Of a DNA stretch of 7,493 nucleotides, positions 1 through 7,441 are shown piece by piece. The stretch lies in assembly GCA_955652195.1 (NCBI GenBank), contig CATPBC010000167.1:1-7493 (forward strand). The letters are read 5' to 3'. The notes under the pieces are model-generated. The model saw only the letters and a list, made by a program, of their open reading frames with translations. It had not been told where the DNA came from and searched no databases. The stretch comes from an uncultured Xanthobacteraceae bacterium. Lineage in GTDB: Bacteria > Pseudomonadota > Alphaproteobacteria > Rhizobiales > Xanthobacteraceae. The translations under genes and the position numbers were made by a program. Position 1 is the first letter of the stretch, and each line of letters opens with the position of its first letter.

Positions 1-768
1 ACACCGGTGTTCGACCTCTCGGCCGGCTGGAGCGGAATCCGATCGTTCTTTGCCGGCCTTTCGCTCGAGAATTTTGTCTTTCTCGGCTCCGATCCGCTCT
101 ACGTCCTGTCCTACATGAAGAGCCTGCAGATTGCAGCGTTTTCCACGCTGATGCTGCTGGTGATCGGCTATCCCATCGCTTACGCGATTACCCGCACGCC
201 GCGGCGAGTGCAGGCCGTCTTGGTGGTGCTTGTCATTCTTCCATTTTGGACTTCGTTTCTGATCCGCATCTATGCGTGGATGAACATTCTGCAGCACGAT
301 GGGTTGCTCAACCAACTATTGCTCGCATTCCATATCGTGCGCGAACCGCGGGCGTGGCTGTCGACCAACACGGCGGTCTATATCGGCATCGTCTATTCCT
401 ATCTGCCATTTATGGTGTTGCCGCTCTATGCGGCGCTGGAGAAGTTGGACGAATCGCTCTTCGAAGCGGCGGCCGATCTCGGCTGCCCGCGATGGCGGAC
501 GTTCTGGATGGTCACCTTGCCGTTATCCGCGCCGGGCGTGGTCGCAGGCGCCCTGTTGTGCTTCATCCCGATCGTCGGCGAATTCGTCATTCCCGATCTG
601 CTCGGCGGCTCACAGACGGCGATGATCGGTCAAGCGATCTGGAGCGAATTTTTCGCCAACAAGGATTGGCCGACCGCCTCGGCCGTGGCCGTCGTCCTGG
701 TTTGCCTCCTGGTCACGCCGATTGTGGTTTTCCAGCATCAGACCATGCGCGGCATGGAGCGCACCTGA
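1..768 (+). CDS. potH: Polyamine (putrescine-type) ABC transporter permease PotH, 5'-truncated by window edge
   Basis: One of two inner-membrane permease subunits of a polyamine importer. It forms the channel with PotI, fed by a periplasmic binding protein and driven by a PotA/PotG-type ATPase. About 255 codons are visible. The frame is open to base 1, and the GTG at 7 is probably internal: PotH is about 317 residues and the first membrane helix of the family is missing here. Counting from that GTG, hydrophobic helices lie near residues 39-61, 69-88, 122-142, 176-196 and 224-243. The cytoplasmic EAA loop that docks on the ATPase is at 153-172 (EAAADLG, then TLP). Stretches such as LPFWTSFLIRIYAWM, YIGIVYSYLPFMVLPLY and GEFVIPDLLGG closely resemble E. 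coli PotH as I remember it. The stop is one base before the potI ATG, so the two are co-transcribed. The exact polyamine is inferred from PotH rather than PotB likeness. Confidence 0.92.
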   Translation, partial: TPVFDLSAGWSGIRSFFAGLSLENFVFLGSDPLYVLSYMKSLQIAAFSTLMLLVIGYPIAYAITRTPRRVQAVLVVLVILPFWTSFLIRIYAWMNILQHDGLLNQLLLAFHIVREPRAWLSTNTAVYIGIVYSYLPFMVLPLYAALEKLDESLFEAAADLGCPRWRTFWMVTLPLSAPGVVAGALLCFIPIVGEFVIPDLLGGSQTAMIGQAIWSEFFANKDWPTASAVAVVLVCLLVTPIVVFQHQTMRGMERT

Positions 769-769
769 G

Positions 770-1582
770 ATGCGAAGATTATCGGCATTCAACATCGCGA
801 CTCTGGTCCTCGGCATCGGTTTTCTGTATCTGCCGATCGTCATCCTGGTCATCTATTCGTTCAACGGGTCGCGCCTGGTCGCGGTGTGGGGCGGCTGGTC
901 GACGCGCTGGTATGTGACCCTGGCGCAGGACGCGTCGCTTCTCCAGGCAGCATCCATCAGCTTTCGCGTTGCCCTCATCTCGGCATGCGTCGCGACATTT
1001 TTGGGAACGCTCGCTGCAATAGCACTGATTCGGTTTGGCCGCTTTCGCGGCCGTCTCTTATTTGCCGCGATGATCTATGCGCCGTTGGTCATGCCGGAGG
1101 TGATCACCGGCCTGTCCATGCTGCTTTTATTTGTTGCCGTTTCGGTCGATCGCGGTTTCTGGACGGTCGTTATCGCCCACACCACGATGGCGACGTGCTT
1201 CGTCGCAGTCATCGTTCAGTCGCGGCTCGTCGATTTCGACATGAACCTCGAGGAGGCAGCGCTGGACCTCGGCGCATCACCGGTGCGGACTTTTCTGGTG
1301 GTGACCTTACCGCTGATCCTGCCGGCGATCGCGGCAAGCTGGATGCTGGCTTTCGCGCTGTCGCTTGACGATCTTGTTATTGCCAGTTTTACGACCGGAC
1401 CCGGCGCGACAACGCTGCCGATCCGCATCTATTCCGAAGTTCGTCTCGGCGTCAGTCCGGAGATGAACGCGGTGTGCAGCATCGTCGTCGCGGTGGTTGG
1501 AATCGCGGTCCTTGCCGCTTCGATTCTCACGAAAGTCAATGCGGCGCGCGGTGCGCCGGTGCGCGTGGAAGCACAAATCTGA
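770..1582 (+). CDS. potI: Polyamine (putrescine-type) ABC transporter permease PotI
   Basis: This is the second permease subunit of the same importer, 270 residues, the usual length for PotC/PotI. I chose the ATG at 770: it follows the potH TGA by one base, has a GGAG Shine-Dalgarno at 756-759, and gives the expected N-terminus (MRRLSAFN, then a helix at 10-30). The frame can be extended upstream to a TTG at 722, but that only adds potH overlap. Helices lie near residues 10-30, 65-88, 97-123, 132-150, 183-203 and 235-255. The EAA loop is at 161-184 (EEAALDLGAS followed by TLPLILP). Residues 39-48 (VWGGWSTRWY) and 198-215 (SLDDLVIASFTTGPGATT) match what I recall of E. coli PotI better than PotC, which favours putrescine. 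It is the last gene of the operon in view, and a convergent gene begins 51 bp on. Confidence 0.94.
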   Translation: MRRLSAFNIATLVLGIGFLYLPIVILVIYSFNGSRLVAVWGGWSTRWYVTLAQDASLLQAASISFRVALISACVATFLGTLAAIALIRFGRFRGRLLFAAMIYAPLVMPEVITGLSMLLLFVAVSVDRGFWTVVIAHTTMATCFVAVIVQSRLVDFDMNLEEAALDLGASPVRTFLVVTLPLILPAIAASWMLAFALSLDDLVIASFTTGPGATTLPIRIYSEVRLGVSPEMNAVCSIVVAVVGIAVLAASILTKVNAARGAPVRVEAQI

Positions 1583-1633
1583 CCGCGCGACCGCCGTTGT
1601 CGCAGGCTGTCTCAAGCCGGCGCCGCTAATCAG

Positions 1634-3580
1634 TCATTGCGACGGGTTCGGCGCCGCCGGCGCCACGGCCGGCGACACACTCGGCGATGTTGCCGGAGTA
1701 GGGGGCGCCGCCATTAATTGGTCGATGACCGAGCGCACCGCGTCGCCGGCATTGTAAGTCCTACCAGCGCCGAGGAGCGGTGCGGCAGCTCCGGAGCGAC
1801 GGATCAAGCTCTGCGCATCGGGCAGCATGATCGGATCGTCCCACGGCCCTTGCACGACAAAGGGCAGCTCGAATTCATCGGTGGTTGTGCTCGATACGAG
1901 CGCAGCAACGCCTTTAAGATCGAGATCGCGGGTCGGCAGCGAGGCCTGTCCGTTGACGGTAAGCCGGACCGACGGACCGACGATGCGCATGTCGTCGACC
2001 GAGACCACGCCCTGATTGACTTTGAGGTTGATCGCAAGCTGATCGTACGGGGTACGGCCGCTACGGAAATCACCGCTGCCGGAGAGCGGCCGGCGCTCGA
2101 GGCGGCGCAGCAATTGCTCGATATTGATACCGGTCAGCGCGCCCGAGCCTGCATTTAGCGATGCCGCGCCATTGAGCGCGTGCGTGACCGCCAACACCGA
2201 GTCGCCAGTGCCCTCGAGATTGACGGTTAAAGTGCCGCGGCCCTCGATCTTATGCAGGCCAAAGACTTGCCCAAGACAATTGTCCAAATCGACGTCTGCG
2301 AACTGCATGTGCGAGGTGACGGCAACGCCGCCCGCTGCGTTGGCGAGGCCAAGGTTGCCTTTGGCGAGCCCGCCGAATGCTTGCGATTCTCCAACGGTGA
2401 TGTTGAGCTTGCCATCGCGCATCGTCGCCGCGACAGCGGTGCGGCCCAGTCGAGCGCTGGATATTTTTATGTTGGCCGCTGACAGGCGAAGATCGAGACT
2501 TAAATCGTTGAAGCCGTCCAGCGTGATCGGCAGTTGATTCCAATTTCGTTCGTTGCGCGCTTGGAGCCGTATGCCGGAAACATAGGGCGTCAGATCGAGC
2601 GCGTCGGCCGCCAGCGTGCCTTGTACCAAGCGATGCGGATCGGCCGATATGGTGAGCGCGCCTTCCGCGCTGTTGCCGTCAAGCTCGACATTGACGTTAG
2701 AGAGCGACGCGACGCGCCCGCCGATGTCGCTTTGCGCCCGCAACGCAAAACGCCCAAAACCGCCAAACGGTAGCTTATCATTGCCGATCCAGCGCAGCGC
2801 CTCGCGCAGCGAGGACGCTTCGACGCCAAGCGTACCTTGGATCTTCAGCGTTGGTTCGTCGCTCGCCGCACCATCAAACGCGAGCGTGAGCGGGACGCTG
2901 GCCAGCCGGACTTTAAGACCTGAACGCTCGCCAGTGAGCGCCGCCAGGAAATCGCTCAGCGTCAGGCTGGCCTCGACCTTCTCATTGTGCCAAGAGAAAT
3001 GGCCGTTGGCCCCGAAGCTGCGTGAAATCGAGGGCCAAGCAACCTGAAAGTCAACGCCCTCCAGCCGTTCGGTTGCATCGCTGCCGCCGTCATAGACGAT
3101 GACCGTGCCATTCTGAATGCCAATTTCCGAAAATGAGGCGGTGCGATCCGAATGCGGCTGGAGCGCACGAGCCAGCGATAAAATCAGGCCCGACCAATTC
3201 GACTCGCCGTCGGCCGAAAAGGCAACCTTGATGACGGGGCGAACGAGCGTCACGTCGGCGATCTCGATATGCCCCGCCAGCAGGGGAAAATATCGCAACC
3301 GCGCGATCAGTTCGTCTGCGGTGACAACCGGTTCGCCGGCGGCCTCAGTGGCGAGACGCACGTTGTGAAAGCGTACGCTTCCGGATGGAAACAGCGATAA
3401 TGAGATTTCGTCGCCAAGTACCGGATCGAGACCGGTCACGGCACGGATTTCCGCCTTTACCGCGTCCCGAACCGAAGCGGCCGGCAAGAACGCAGCGAAG
3501 CCGATTAGCACAACGAATGCCGCCGCAATGAGAGCGGCGGCGGCAATCGCAAGGCGTTTGGTGCCAATAGCCGCGTTCAC
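1634..3580 (-). CDS. AsmA family protein (membrane-anchored, periplasmic)
   Basis: The 648-residue protein is close in length to E. coli AsmA (about 617). The AsmA family consists of inner-membrane-anchored periplasmic proteins linked to outer-membrane biogenesis and phospholipid transport between the membranes. A short basic N-terminus precedes one membrane anchor at about residues 10-32. The N-terminal AsmA domain follows, with the typical phrase for this region at 58-77 (EISLSLFPSGSVRFHNVRLA). The middle is rich in beta-strand-like segments. The conserved C-terminal AsmA domain spans roughly 440-595, including GALTGINIEQLL (479-490) and LPFVVQGPWDDPIMLPDAQS (572-591). The last 25 residues are a Pro/Ala/Ser tail. 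The start is a GTG at 3580 with only a weak purine-rich stretch upstream; it places the anchor correctly. It is the last of three same-strand genes and converges on potI. The lipid-transport role comes from family knowledge and cannot be seen in the sequence. Confidence 0.9.
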   Translation of the reverse strand: MNAAIGTKRLAIAAAALIAAAFVVLIGFAAFLPAASVRDAVKAEIRAVTGLDPVLGDEISLSLFPSGSVRFHNVRLATEAAGEPVVTADELIARLRYFPLLAGHIEIADVTLVRPVIKVAFSADGESNWSGLILSLARALQPHSDRTASFSEIGIQNGTVIVYDGGSDATERLEGVDFQVAWPSISRSFGANGHFSWHNEKVEASLTLSDFLAALTGERSGLKVRLASVPLTLAFDGAASDEPTLKIQGTLGVEASSLREALRWIGNDKLPFGGFGRFALRAQSDIGGRVASLSNVNVELDGNSAEGALTISADPHRLVQGTLAADALDLTPYVSGIRLQARNERNWNQLPITLDGFNDLSLDLRLSAANIKISSARLGRTAVAATMRDGKLNITVGESQAFGGLAKGNLGLANAAGGVAVTSHMQFADVDLDNCLGQVFGLHKIEGRGTLTVNLEGTGDSVLAVTHALNGAASLNAGSGALTGINIEQLLRRLERRPLSGSGDFRSGRTPYDQLAINLKVNQGVVSVDDMRIVGPSVRLTVNGQASLPTRDLDLKGVAALVSSTTTDEFELPFVVQGPWDDPIMLPDAQSLIRRSGAAAPLLGAGRTYNAGDAVRSVIDQLMAAPPTPATSPSVSPAVAPAAPNPSQ

Positions 3581-3755
3581 GGGACGCTTTTCCGATTGCT
3601 ATGAGGACCGTCGAATATACCGGGGCGCAGATAGCGTGCAAACATGCCGGGCGTCTGTGTCGCTTTCGTGGCTTGTAGGCGTGGCTTCTGGGCATGCTTG
3701 GGGCGAATAAGAGGGCGCGCGGCAGCAAAAACTACGTTCGCGGCCTTTAGCCATC

Positions 3756-4541
3756 TCAGTGCGCCGCGGCCCGCTGCCACCGCGGCTCCTGCGAGCGTGG
3801 TTCCTGTGCTTGGGCAACCTCCGCGATGATCTTGCTGATGATTGCTTCACCAAAAGAATCGAAGTTCTTGGCTACCATGACGAATGCGCCTGGGCCGCCG
3901 ATGACGTTGTTGCGGTAGTAGTGCTGCAGACCGCCGGGTGGATTGGTGTGCTCCGGATTCCATGGCAGTGGAGTTTCACTGAGGATCGCGAGCCCGTTCA
4001 CCGTGATTCCCTTCGCCACGGCTTGATCGCGTAACTCGGCCACATCGCGGCCGGAATTGTTCGTGCCGTCGCCCGAAATGTCGATGGTCTGACGGGCCCC
4101 GCTGAACGGCGCCCGCGCCAGCTGGGCCATGGCAAATTCGATGGCGCCACTGATCGAGGTGCGGTCGGCGAAGGAACGCGGCGATTCGAGTAAACGATCG
4201 CCGAACTCCTTTGCCGAAGCGGCGTCGCCGATCGCCATCCAATCAATCACCACACGTTGTGCGCCGACCCCCGACCATTCGATGAATGTCAGTCCAATCC
4301 GTCCGCTGCGGCCGGCGCGAATCGTATCGAGCACCCGCGAGTCGGAGACAGCGGCAATATATCCATCGCGCTGCAGCTGGAATTTTGCGGCATCGATGCT
4401 GCGTGACACGTCGGCTGCCAGCACCAGCAGCAAATCGACGTCGGCTGCGCGCGCTGCCAGTGGAGCAAAGACAAAGCCGACAAGAAGTAAAGCGCGGACC
4501 AGTCGGCGGAGTTGGGTCGCCGCATACATGTCCGCTAGCAT
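3756..4541 (-). CDS. Secreted DUF1194 (von Willebrand factor A-like) protein
   Basis: The 261-residue protein has a signal peptide: basic QLRR, a hydrophobic stretch at about 15-29, and an A-R-A cleavage motif near residue 32. One VWA-like domain then fills the mature protein. Metal-site (MIDAS) residues are visible: D44, S46 and S48 in DVSRS, T128 in the RTSISGAI segment, and D158 in ISGDGTNNSG. Phrases such as GLTFIEWSG and VNGLAILSE fit DUF1194 as I know it. No molecular function is established for the family; metal-dependent protein binding in the periplasm is inferred from the fold. The frame extends upstream to a TTG at 4640 that would overlap the kinase gene by 41 bp. I prefer the ATG at 4541; the ATG at 4529, four codons later, is equally compatible with the signal peptide and neither has a strong ribosome site. 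The gene follows the kinase stop by about 58 bp and is probably co-transcribed with it. Confidence 0.87.
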   Translation of the reverse strand: MLADMYAATQLRRLVRALLLVGFVFAPLAARAADVDLLLVLAADVSRSIDAAKFQLQRDGYIAAVSDSRVLDTIRAGRSGRIGLTFIEWSGVGAQRVVIDWMAIGDAASAKEFGDRLLESPRSFADRTSISGAIEFAMAQLARAPFSGARQTIDISGDGTNNSGRDVAELRDQAVAKGITVNGLAILSETPLPWNPEHTNPPGGLQHYYRNNVIGGPGAFVMVAKNFDSFGEAIISKIIAEVAQAQEPRSQEPRWQRAAAH

Positions 4542-4599
4542 CGCCGCCAATCTCGGCAAAAGCTCGACCGAAATGATGTTAGGCGGCCGCCGGCCGGAA

Positions 4600-7407
4600 T
4601 TAAGCGGCAACGAGACGGTTCGGCGGGAACGCGATCTCAATCAGCGTTCCGGCGTCCGGCGCGCTTTTAATCCGGAAATGCGCGTGGTTGGCCTCGGCCA
4701 AGGCCTTGGTCAAAGGCAGCCCGAAGCCGGTCCCCCCGGAGCCCCAACTCGCCGCGGTTGCGATATCCCGGAACGGCTCCAGCGCCGCCTCGATATCCTT
4801 TTCGCTCATGCCCGCACTCGTATCGCGTACGCGTAGCACTGCCTCGTGCGCATCGGACAATACCGTCGAGACAATGATCTGGCCGCCAGGGCCAGTGAAC
4901 CTGATCGAATTCGTTAGTAAGTTCAAAACGATCTGCCGCAACGCCCGCTCGTCGGCCATGACCGGCGACAGGCCGGAGCTCAGCGCAGTGCGGATGATCA
5001 GACGCGCGCGATTTGCCTGCGGCTGCATGATGCCGACGCACTGCTGCGTGAGATCGTTCAGATTTACGTTGGCAAAGGTCAGCTCGATGCGTCCGGTCTC
5101 GATCCTGGATAGATCGAGCAAGTCATTGAGCATCGAGGACAGATGCGCGCCGGCGGCGTGGATGTCCTTGATATATTCGCGATAGCGCTCATTGCCGATC
5201 GGCCCGAAGCGTTCGGCCATGATAGCCTCGGCAAAGCCGGTGATGGCGGTCAGCGGCGTGCGGATCTCGTGGCTGATCTTGGCGACGAATTCGGCCTTCG
5301 CGGAGGCGGCGTGCAGCACGTCGCGCTTGGCATCGCGCAATTCTTCCTCAACTGCACTCTGCGCCTGCCGGGCTATCCCAGGCTGACCTCGGCTAGTGGT
5401 AATGATGAGGGCGATTGCTGGCGATCCGCTCCAGGGCACTTTGAACATCCGCCCCTCGACCGGCAGCCGGTCGCCCTGCTGCGTAACGATTGCCAGCGCC
5501 TGCGCGCCGGCACTATCCGCGAGCGCCTCGGCACTAGGTTCGGCGAATAGTCTGTTCAGTCCGCCGTCCGCTTCGATCGCGGCAAGATCGGCATAGCCGC
5601 TCAAATCCAAAAAATGCCGATTGGCGTAAATGAGCTTGTGCCGGTAGACCAGAACACCGATCGGGATTCGATCGAGCAAAGCCTGCTCACCGACCGCACC
5701 GCCAGAAGGCGCGGCCAGTTCGGGCTGCTCATCGCTCGGTTCTTCTGTCGGATGTTTGGTCGAATCTTGGCTCGGATCTTGATTCGGATCTTGGCTTAGA
5801 TCTTCATTAGGCTCCCGGTTGAGCGCTTGGCTCAACACCTGCGCGAGCTCCAGTTGGCTCAGCGTTTCTTGGTTTAGCGCTTCTTGATTCAGCGCTTCTT
5901 GGGTTACCGCTTCACCACGCACTTCATTGTGCACCTGGCTCGCTGCCGGCACATCCTCAATGATCTCGACTGGCGCGGGAGCTTGTCCGCCACGCAGCCG
6001 TGACGTCAGCTCTTGCGCCAATTCGCGAAACGCTCTGCGTTCGACCGGGCTAAGGGTCGGCGCGGTCTTTGGCTCTGCCGGCGAAGCGGGCCGAAACGGC
6101 ACTACATTTGCCAGAGCCGGGTCGGCGGCCGGTGGCGCCGTTCCCGGCGCCGCGGTGGCTGCATCAGCGATTGCCGGTTCTCGATCGCCCGATTTATCGG
6201 CGACTGCTGCCGGACTGTCGCGGAGCGTTTCCTGCTTACGGTCTATGCGCGCATCTGCGTGACGGTCGAGATCGCGACAGACGCCGAATCCGCGATAACC
6301 GCGAAAGTTGCGGTCACGATCGAATATGGGGAGCCCGGAAAGTTCGATCGGCAGCCGCAGATCGGATTCTTGATCGGAACCCACCGGCCACCAAAGGGTA
6401 ATGCCGCTCCAGGTCTCGCGAGTAGCTACGGCGCGGGTCACCCGATCGTTCAGATCGAACTGCAGCGCGGCGGCAATTTCCCGCCAAGGCCGGCCGAACA
6501 ACGCGGCGCGCGGCCCGGCGAGTTGGATAAATTCGTCCGAAGCGACGGTGAAACGTCCATCGGCGTCCATGTCCCAGACGAAGCGCAATGGGTGGCGGCG
6601 GTCCGGCATGGATACAGCATCCGCAGTCCGCGCTCGGGGCTCCGGGGCGATTGCTGCCGCAACGGCCGGCGCGGCCGGCCTCTCGCTCCCTGGCGCCGTC
6701 ATGGCCGCAGCATTGGCCGCAGCATTTGGCGTGGCAAGCGCCGCGGCTGGTTTCTGCATAATGACGAGCAGAACGGTGCTGGAATCTTGGCCGAGACGAG
6801 CGGCGAGAACTTCGCAGGGCTCCCCGTTCAGGCGCGTGCTGTCCCTCGCCGTGCCAGTTTGCAGGGCGGTGGCGGCAGTCTCAAGCCCAGGCGTATCCAA
6901 CCCGGTGGCGCCGCCAAGCCGTTTCTGTCCCGCGGCATTGCTGTAGAGCAGCTGGCCATCGGACAGAAAGACCGCAATCGCTTCATCCTCATCGTCGAAT
7001 AGGCGTCGCACCCGTTCGGTGAGCGTTAGCGCCGGCCCCGCTCGCTCGGCCGCCGCGATCAGCACTGCGCCTCCGCCGTCCTCGGCAACGAGGCGCGAAC
7101 AGGTGCAGGTCAGCGGCCGCCCCATAGTGGCGCCGAACCCGCGCAATCGTTCGAGGCGCTCTTGGCCGCCAGACGGCAGCGTCGCAGCTAGACGGATCGC
7201 CTGGGCGGCGGGAAGCTCGGTGGCATGGAAGCGCCGTTTGGCGCAGGCGCTCGCCGTTGCCGCGCCGAAAATCGCGGCACCGACCGCGTTCGCCCACAAT
7301 ATCCGCGAGCCGTCGGCGCTCCACAGCCAAGCCGGCCACTCCCGCGTTGCCAGCGGCGCCAATCGCGGATGCCGCAACACCGCACGCTCACTCCCCACCG
7401 TGGACAT
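4600..7407 (-). CDS. PAS-rich cytoplasmic sensor histidine kinase, PdhS/PleC/DivJ-like
   Basis: A 935-residue kinase with no membrane segment or signal peptide, so probably cytoplasmic. In order: PAS-like regions near 22-120, 140-215 and 274-380; an Ala/Pro-rich linker at 220-262; a disordered stretch at 385-570 containing an acidic Gln/Asn repeat; a PAS domain at 575-672; a helical connector at about 680-705; the dimerisation/phosphoacceptor domain at 704-772 with H713 in KISHEIRTPL; and the ATPase domain at 816-930. The N box (N829, N833), F box (F879) and G2 box (GGTGFGLPL, 891-899) are present. The G1 box reads DTSAG, with serine at 864 instead of glycine. The core, including ERFGPIGNERYREYIKDIHA, resembles kinases that act on DivK in Hyphomicrobiales, but the substrate is inference. 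No response regulator lies in the window, so it looks like an orphan. The ATG at 7407 is the only ATG, GTG or TTG after the in-frame TAG at 7426-7428. Confidence 0.92.
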   Translation of the reverse strand: MSTVGSERAVLRHPRLAPLATREWPAWLWSADGSRILWANAVGAAIFGAATASACAKRRFHATELPAAQAIRLAATLPSGGQERLERLRGFGATMGRPLTCTCSRLVAEDGGGAVLIAAAERAGPALTLTERVRRLFDDEDEAIAVFLSDGQLLYSNAAGQKRLGGATGLDTPGLETAATALQTGTARDSTRLNGEPCEVLAARLGQDSSTVLLVIMQKPAAALATPNAAANAAAMTAPGSERPAAPAVAAAIAPEPRARTADAVSMPDRRHPLRFVWDMDADGRFTVASDEFIQLAGPRAALFGRPWREIAAALQFDLNDRVTRAVATRETWSGITLWWPVGSDQESDLRLPIELSGLPIFDRDRNFRGYRGFGVCRDLDRHADARIDRKQETLRDSPAAVADKSGDREPAIADAATAAPGTAPPAADPALANVVPFRPASPAEPKTAPTLSPVERRAFRELAQELTSRLRGGQAPAPVEIIEDVPAASQVHNEVRGEAVTQEALNQEALNQETLSQLELAQVLSQALNREPNEDLSQDPNQDPSQDSTKHPTEEPSDEQPELAAPSGGAVGEQALLDRIPIGVLVYRHKLIYANRHFLDLSGYADLAAIEADGGLNRLFAEPSAEALADSAGAQALAIVTQQGDRLPVEGRMFKVPWSGSPAIALIITTSRGQPGIARQAQSAVEEELRDAKRDVLHAASAKAEFVAKISHEIRTPLTAITGFAEAIMAERFGPIGNERYREYIKDIHAAGAHLSSMLNDLLDLSRIETGRIELTFANVNLNDLTQQCVGIMQPQANRARLIIRTALSSGLSPVMADERALRQIVLNLLTNSIRFTGPGGQIIVSTVLSDAHEAVLRVRDTSAGMSEKDIEAALEPFRDIATAASWGSGGTGFGLPLTKALAEANHAHFRIKSAPDAGTLIEIAFPPNRLVAA
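5728..5904 (-). repeat. In-frame tandem repeat coding an acidic Q/N-rich linker in the kinase gene
   Basis: Two adjoining short tandem repeats lie inside the kinase gene. At 5860-5904 there are three near-identical 15-bp units (plus-strand form cagcgcttcttggtt with few changes), coding NQETL, NQEAL and TQEAL. At 5761-5808 there are four 12-bp units (cggatcttggct-like), coding SQDS, NQDP, SQDP and NEDL. More decayed units continue to about 5844, and the acidic composition continues to 5728. Agc-caa and aat-caa codon pairs alternate in the 12-bp block, which suggests growth by duplication of 24-bp pairs. All units are multiples of three, so copy-number change would alter linker length without breaking the frame. 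The linker (residues 502-560) sits just before the last PAS domain. Confidence 0.7.
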
Positions 7408-7426
7408 GCTGACGGAACTCAGTTGC

Positions 7427-7441
7427 TAAAGGGATTCTTAA
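7427..7441 (-). promoter_or_regulatory. Possible CtrA-like box upstream of the kinase gene (weak)
   Basis: On the minus strand this reads TTAA, seven bases, TTTA, one base short of the CtrA consensus TTAA-N7-TTAA. It lies about 20-34 bp upstream of the kinase ATG. A GATTC (a CcrM-type GANTC site) falls within it at 7433-7437. A single-mismatch AT-rich match can occur by chance and no clear -35/-10 pair is visible, so this is a suggestion only. The rest of 7408-7493 shows no coding sequence or other signal I can support. Confidence 0.2.

Noticed and set aside
246..917. A 223-codon plus-strand frame overlapping potH and potI.
   Set aside because: Arg-rich out-of-frame translation of two well-recognised permease genes; no independent start signal or family resemblance.
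1583..1664. Possible bidirectional terminator between the convergent potI and asmA genes, including the GGCGCC-GCC-GGCGCC palindrome at 1650-1664.
   Set aside because: The palindrome is inside the asmA coding tail (Ala/Pro codons) and has no flanking A or T runs; the 51-bp spacer shows no convincing stem with a U-tract.
4584..4596. GC-rich hairpin (CGGCC, 3-base loop, GGCCG) just after the kinase stop codon.
   Set aside because: The stem is only 5 bp and no T-run follows on the minus strand, so it does not support a Rho-independent terminator.
4542..4640. N-terminal extension of the DUF1194 protein to a TTG at 4640.
   Set aside because: It would overlap the kinase gene by 41 bp and put about 33 basic or unstructured residues before the signal peptide; ATG starts at 4541 or 4529 give a normal signal peptide.
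4129..4836. A 235-codon plus-strand frame opposite the DUF1194 gene and the kinase 3' end.
   Set aside because: Antisense to two genes with recognisable motifs; composition is Ser/Arg-rich shadow sequence without a domain.
5728..5904. The NQEAL-type units as a pentapeptide-repeat (A[D/N]LXX) fold.
   Set aside because: Only three 5-residue units occur, they lack the A(D/N)L pattern, and they pass directly into 4-residue units, which fits a disordered linker and not a beta-helix.
5761..5904. Short regularly spaced repeats as a CRISPR-like array.
   Set aside because: Units of 12-15 bp are directly adjacent without spacers and are in frame within a coding gene.
6013..7002. A 329-codon open frame on the plus strand, opposite the kinase gene.
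   Set aside because: It lies wholly antisense to a gene with clear PAS domain content, is very Arg/Gly-rich, has no recognisable domain, and is the kind of shadow frame expected in high-GC DNA.
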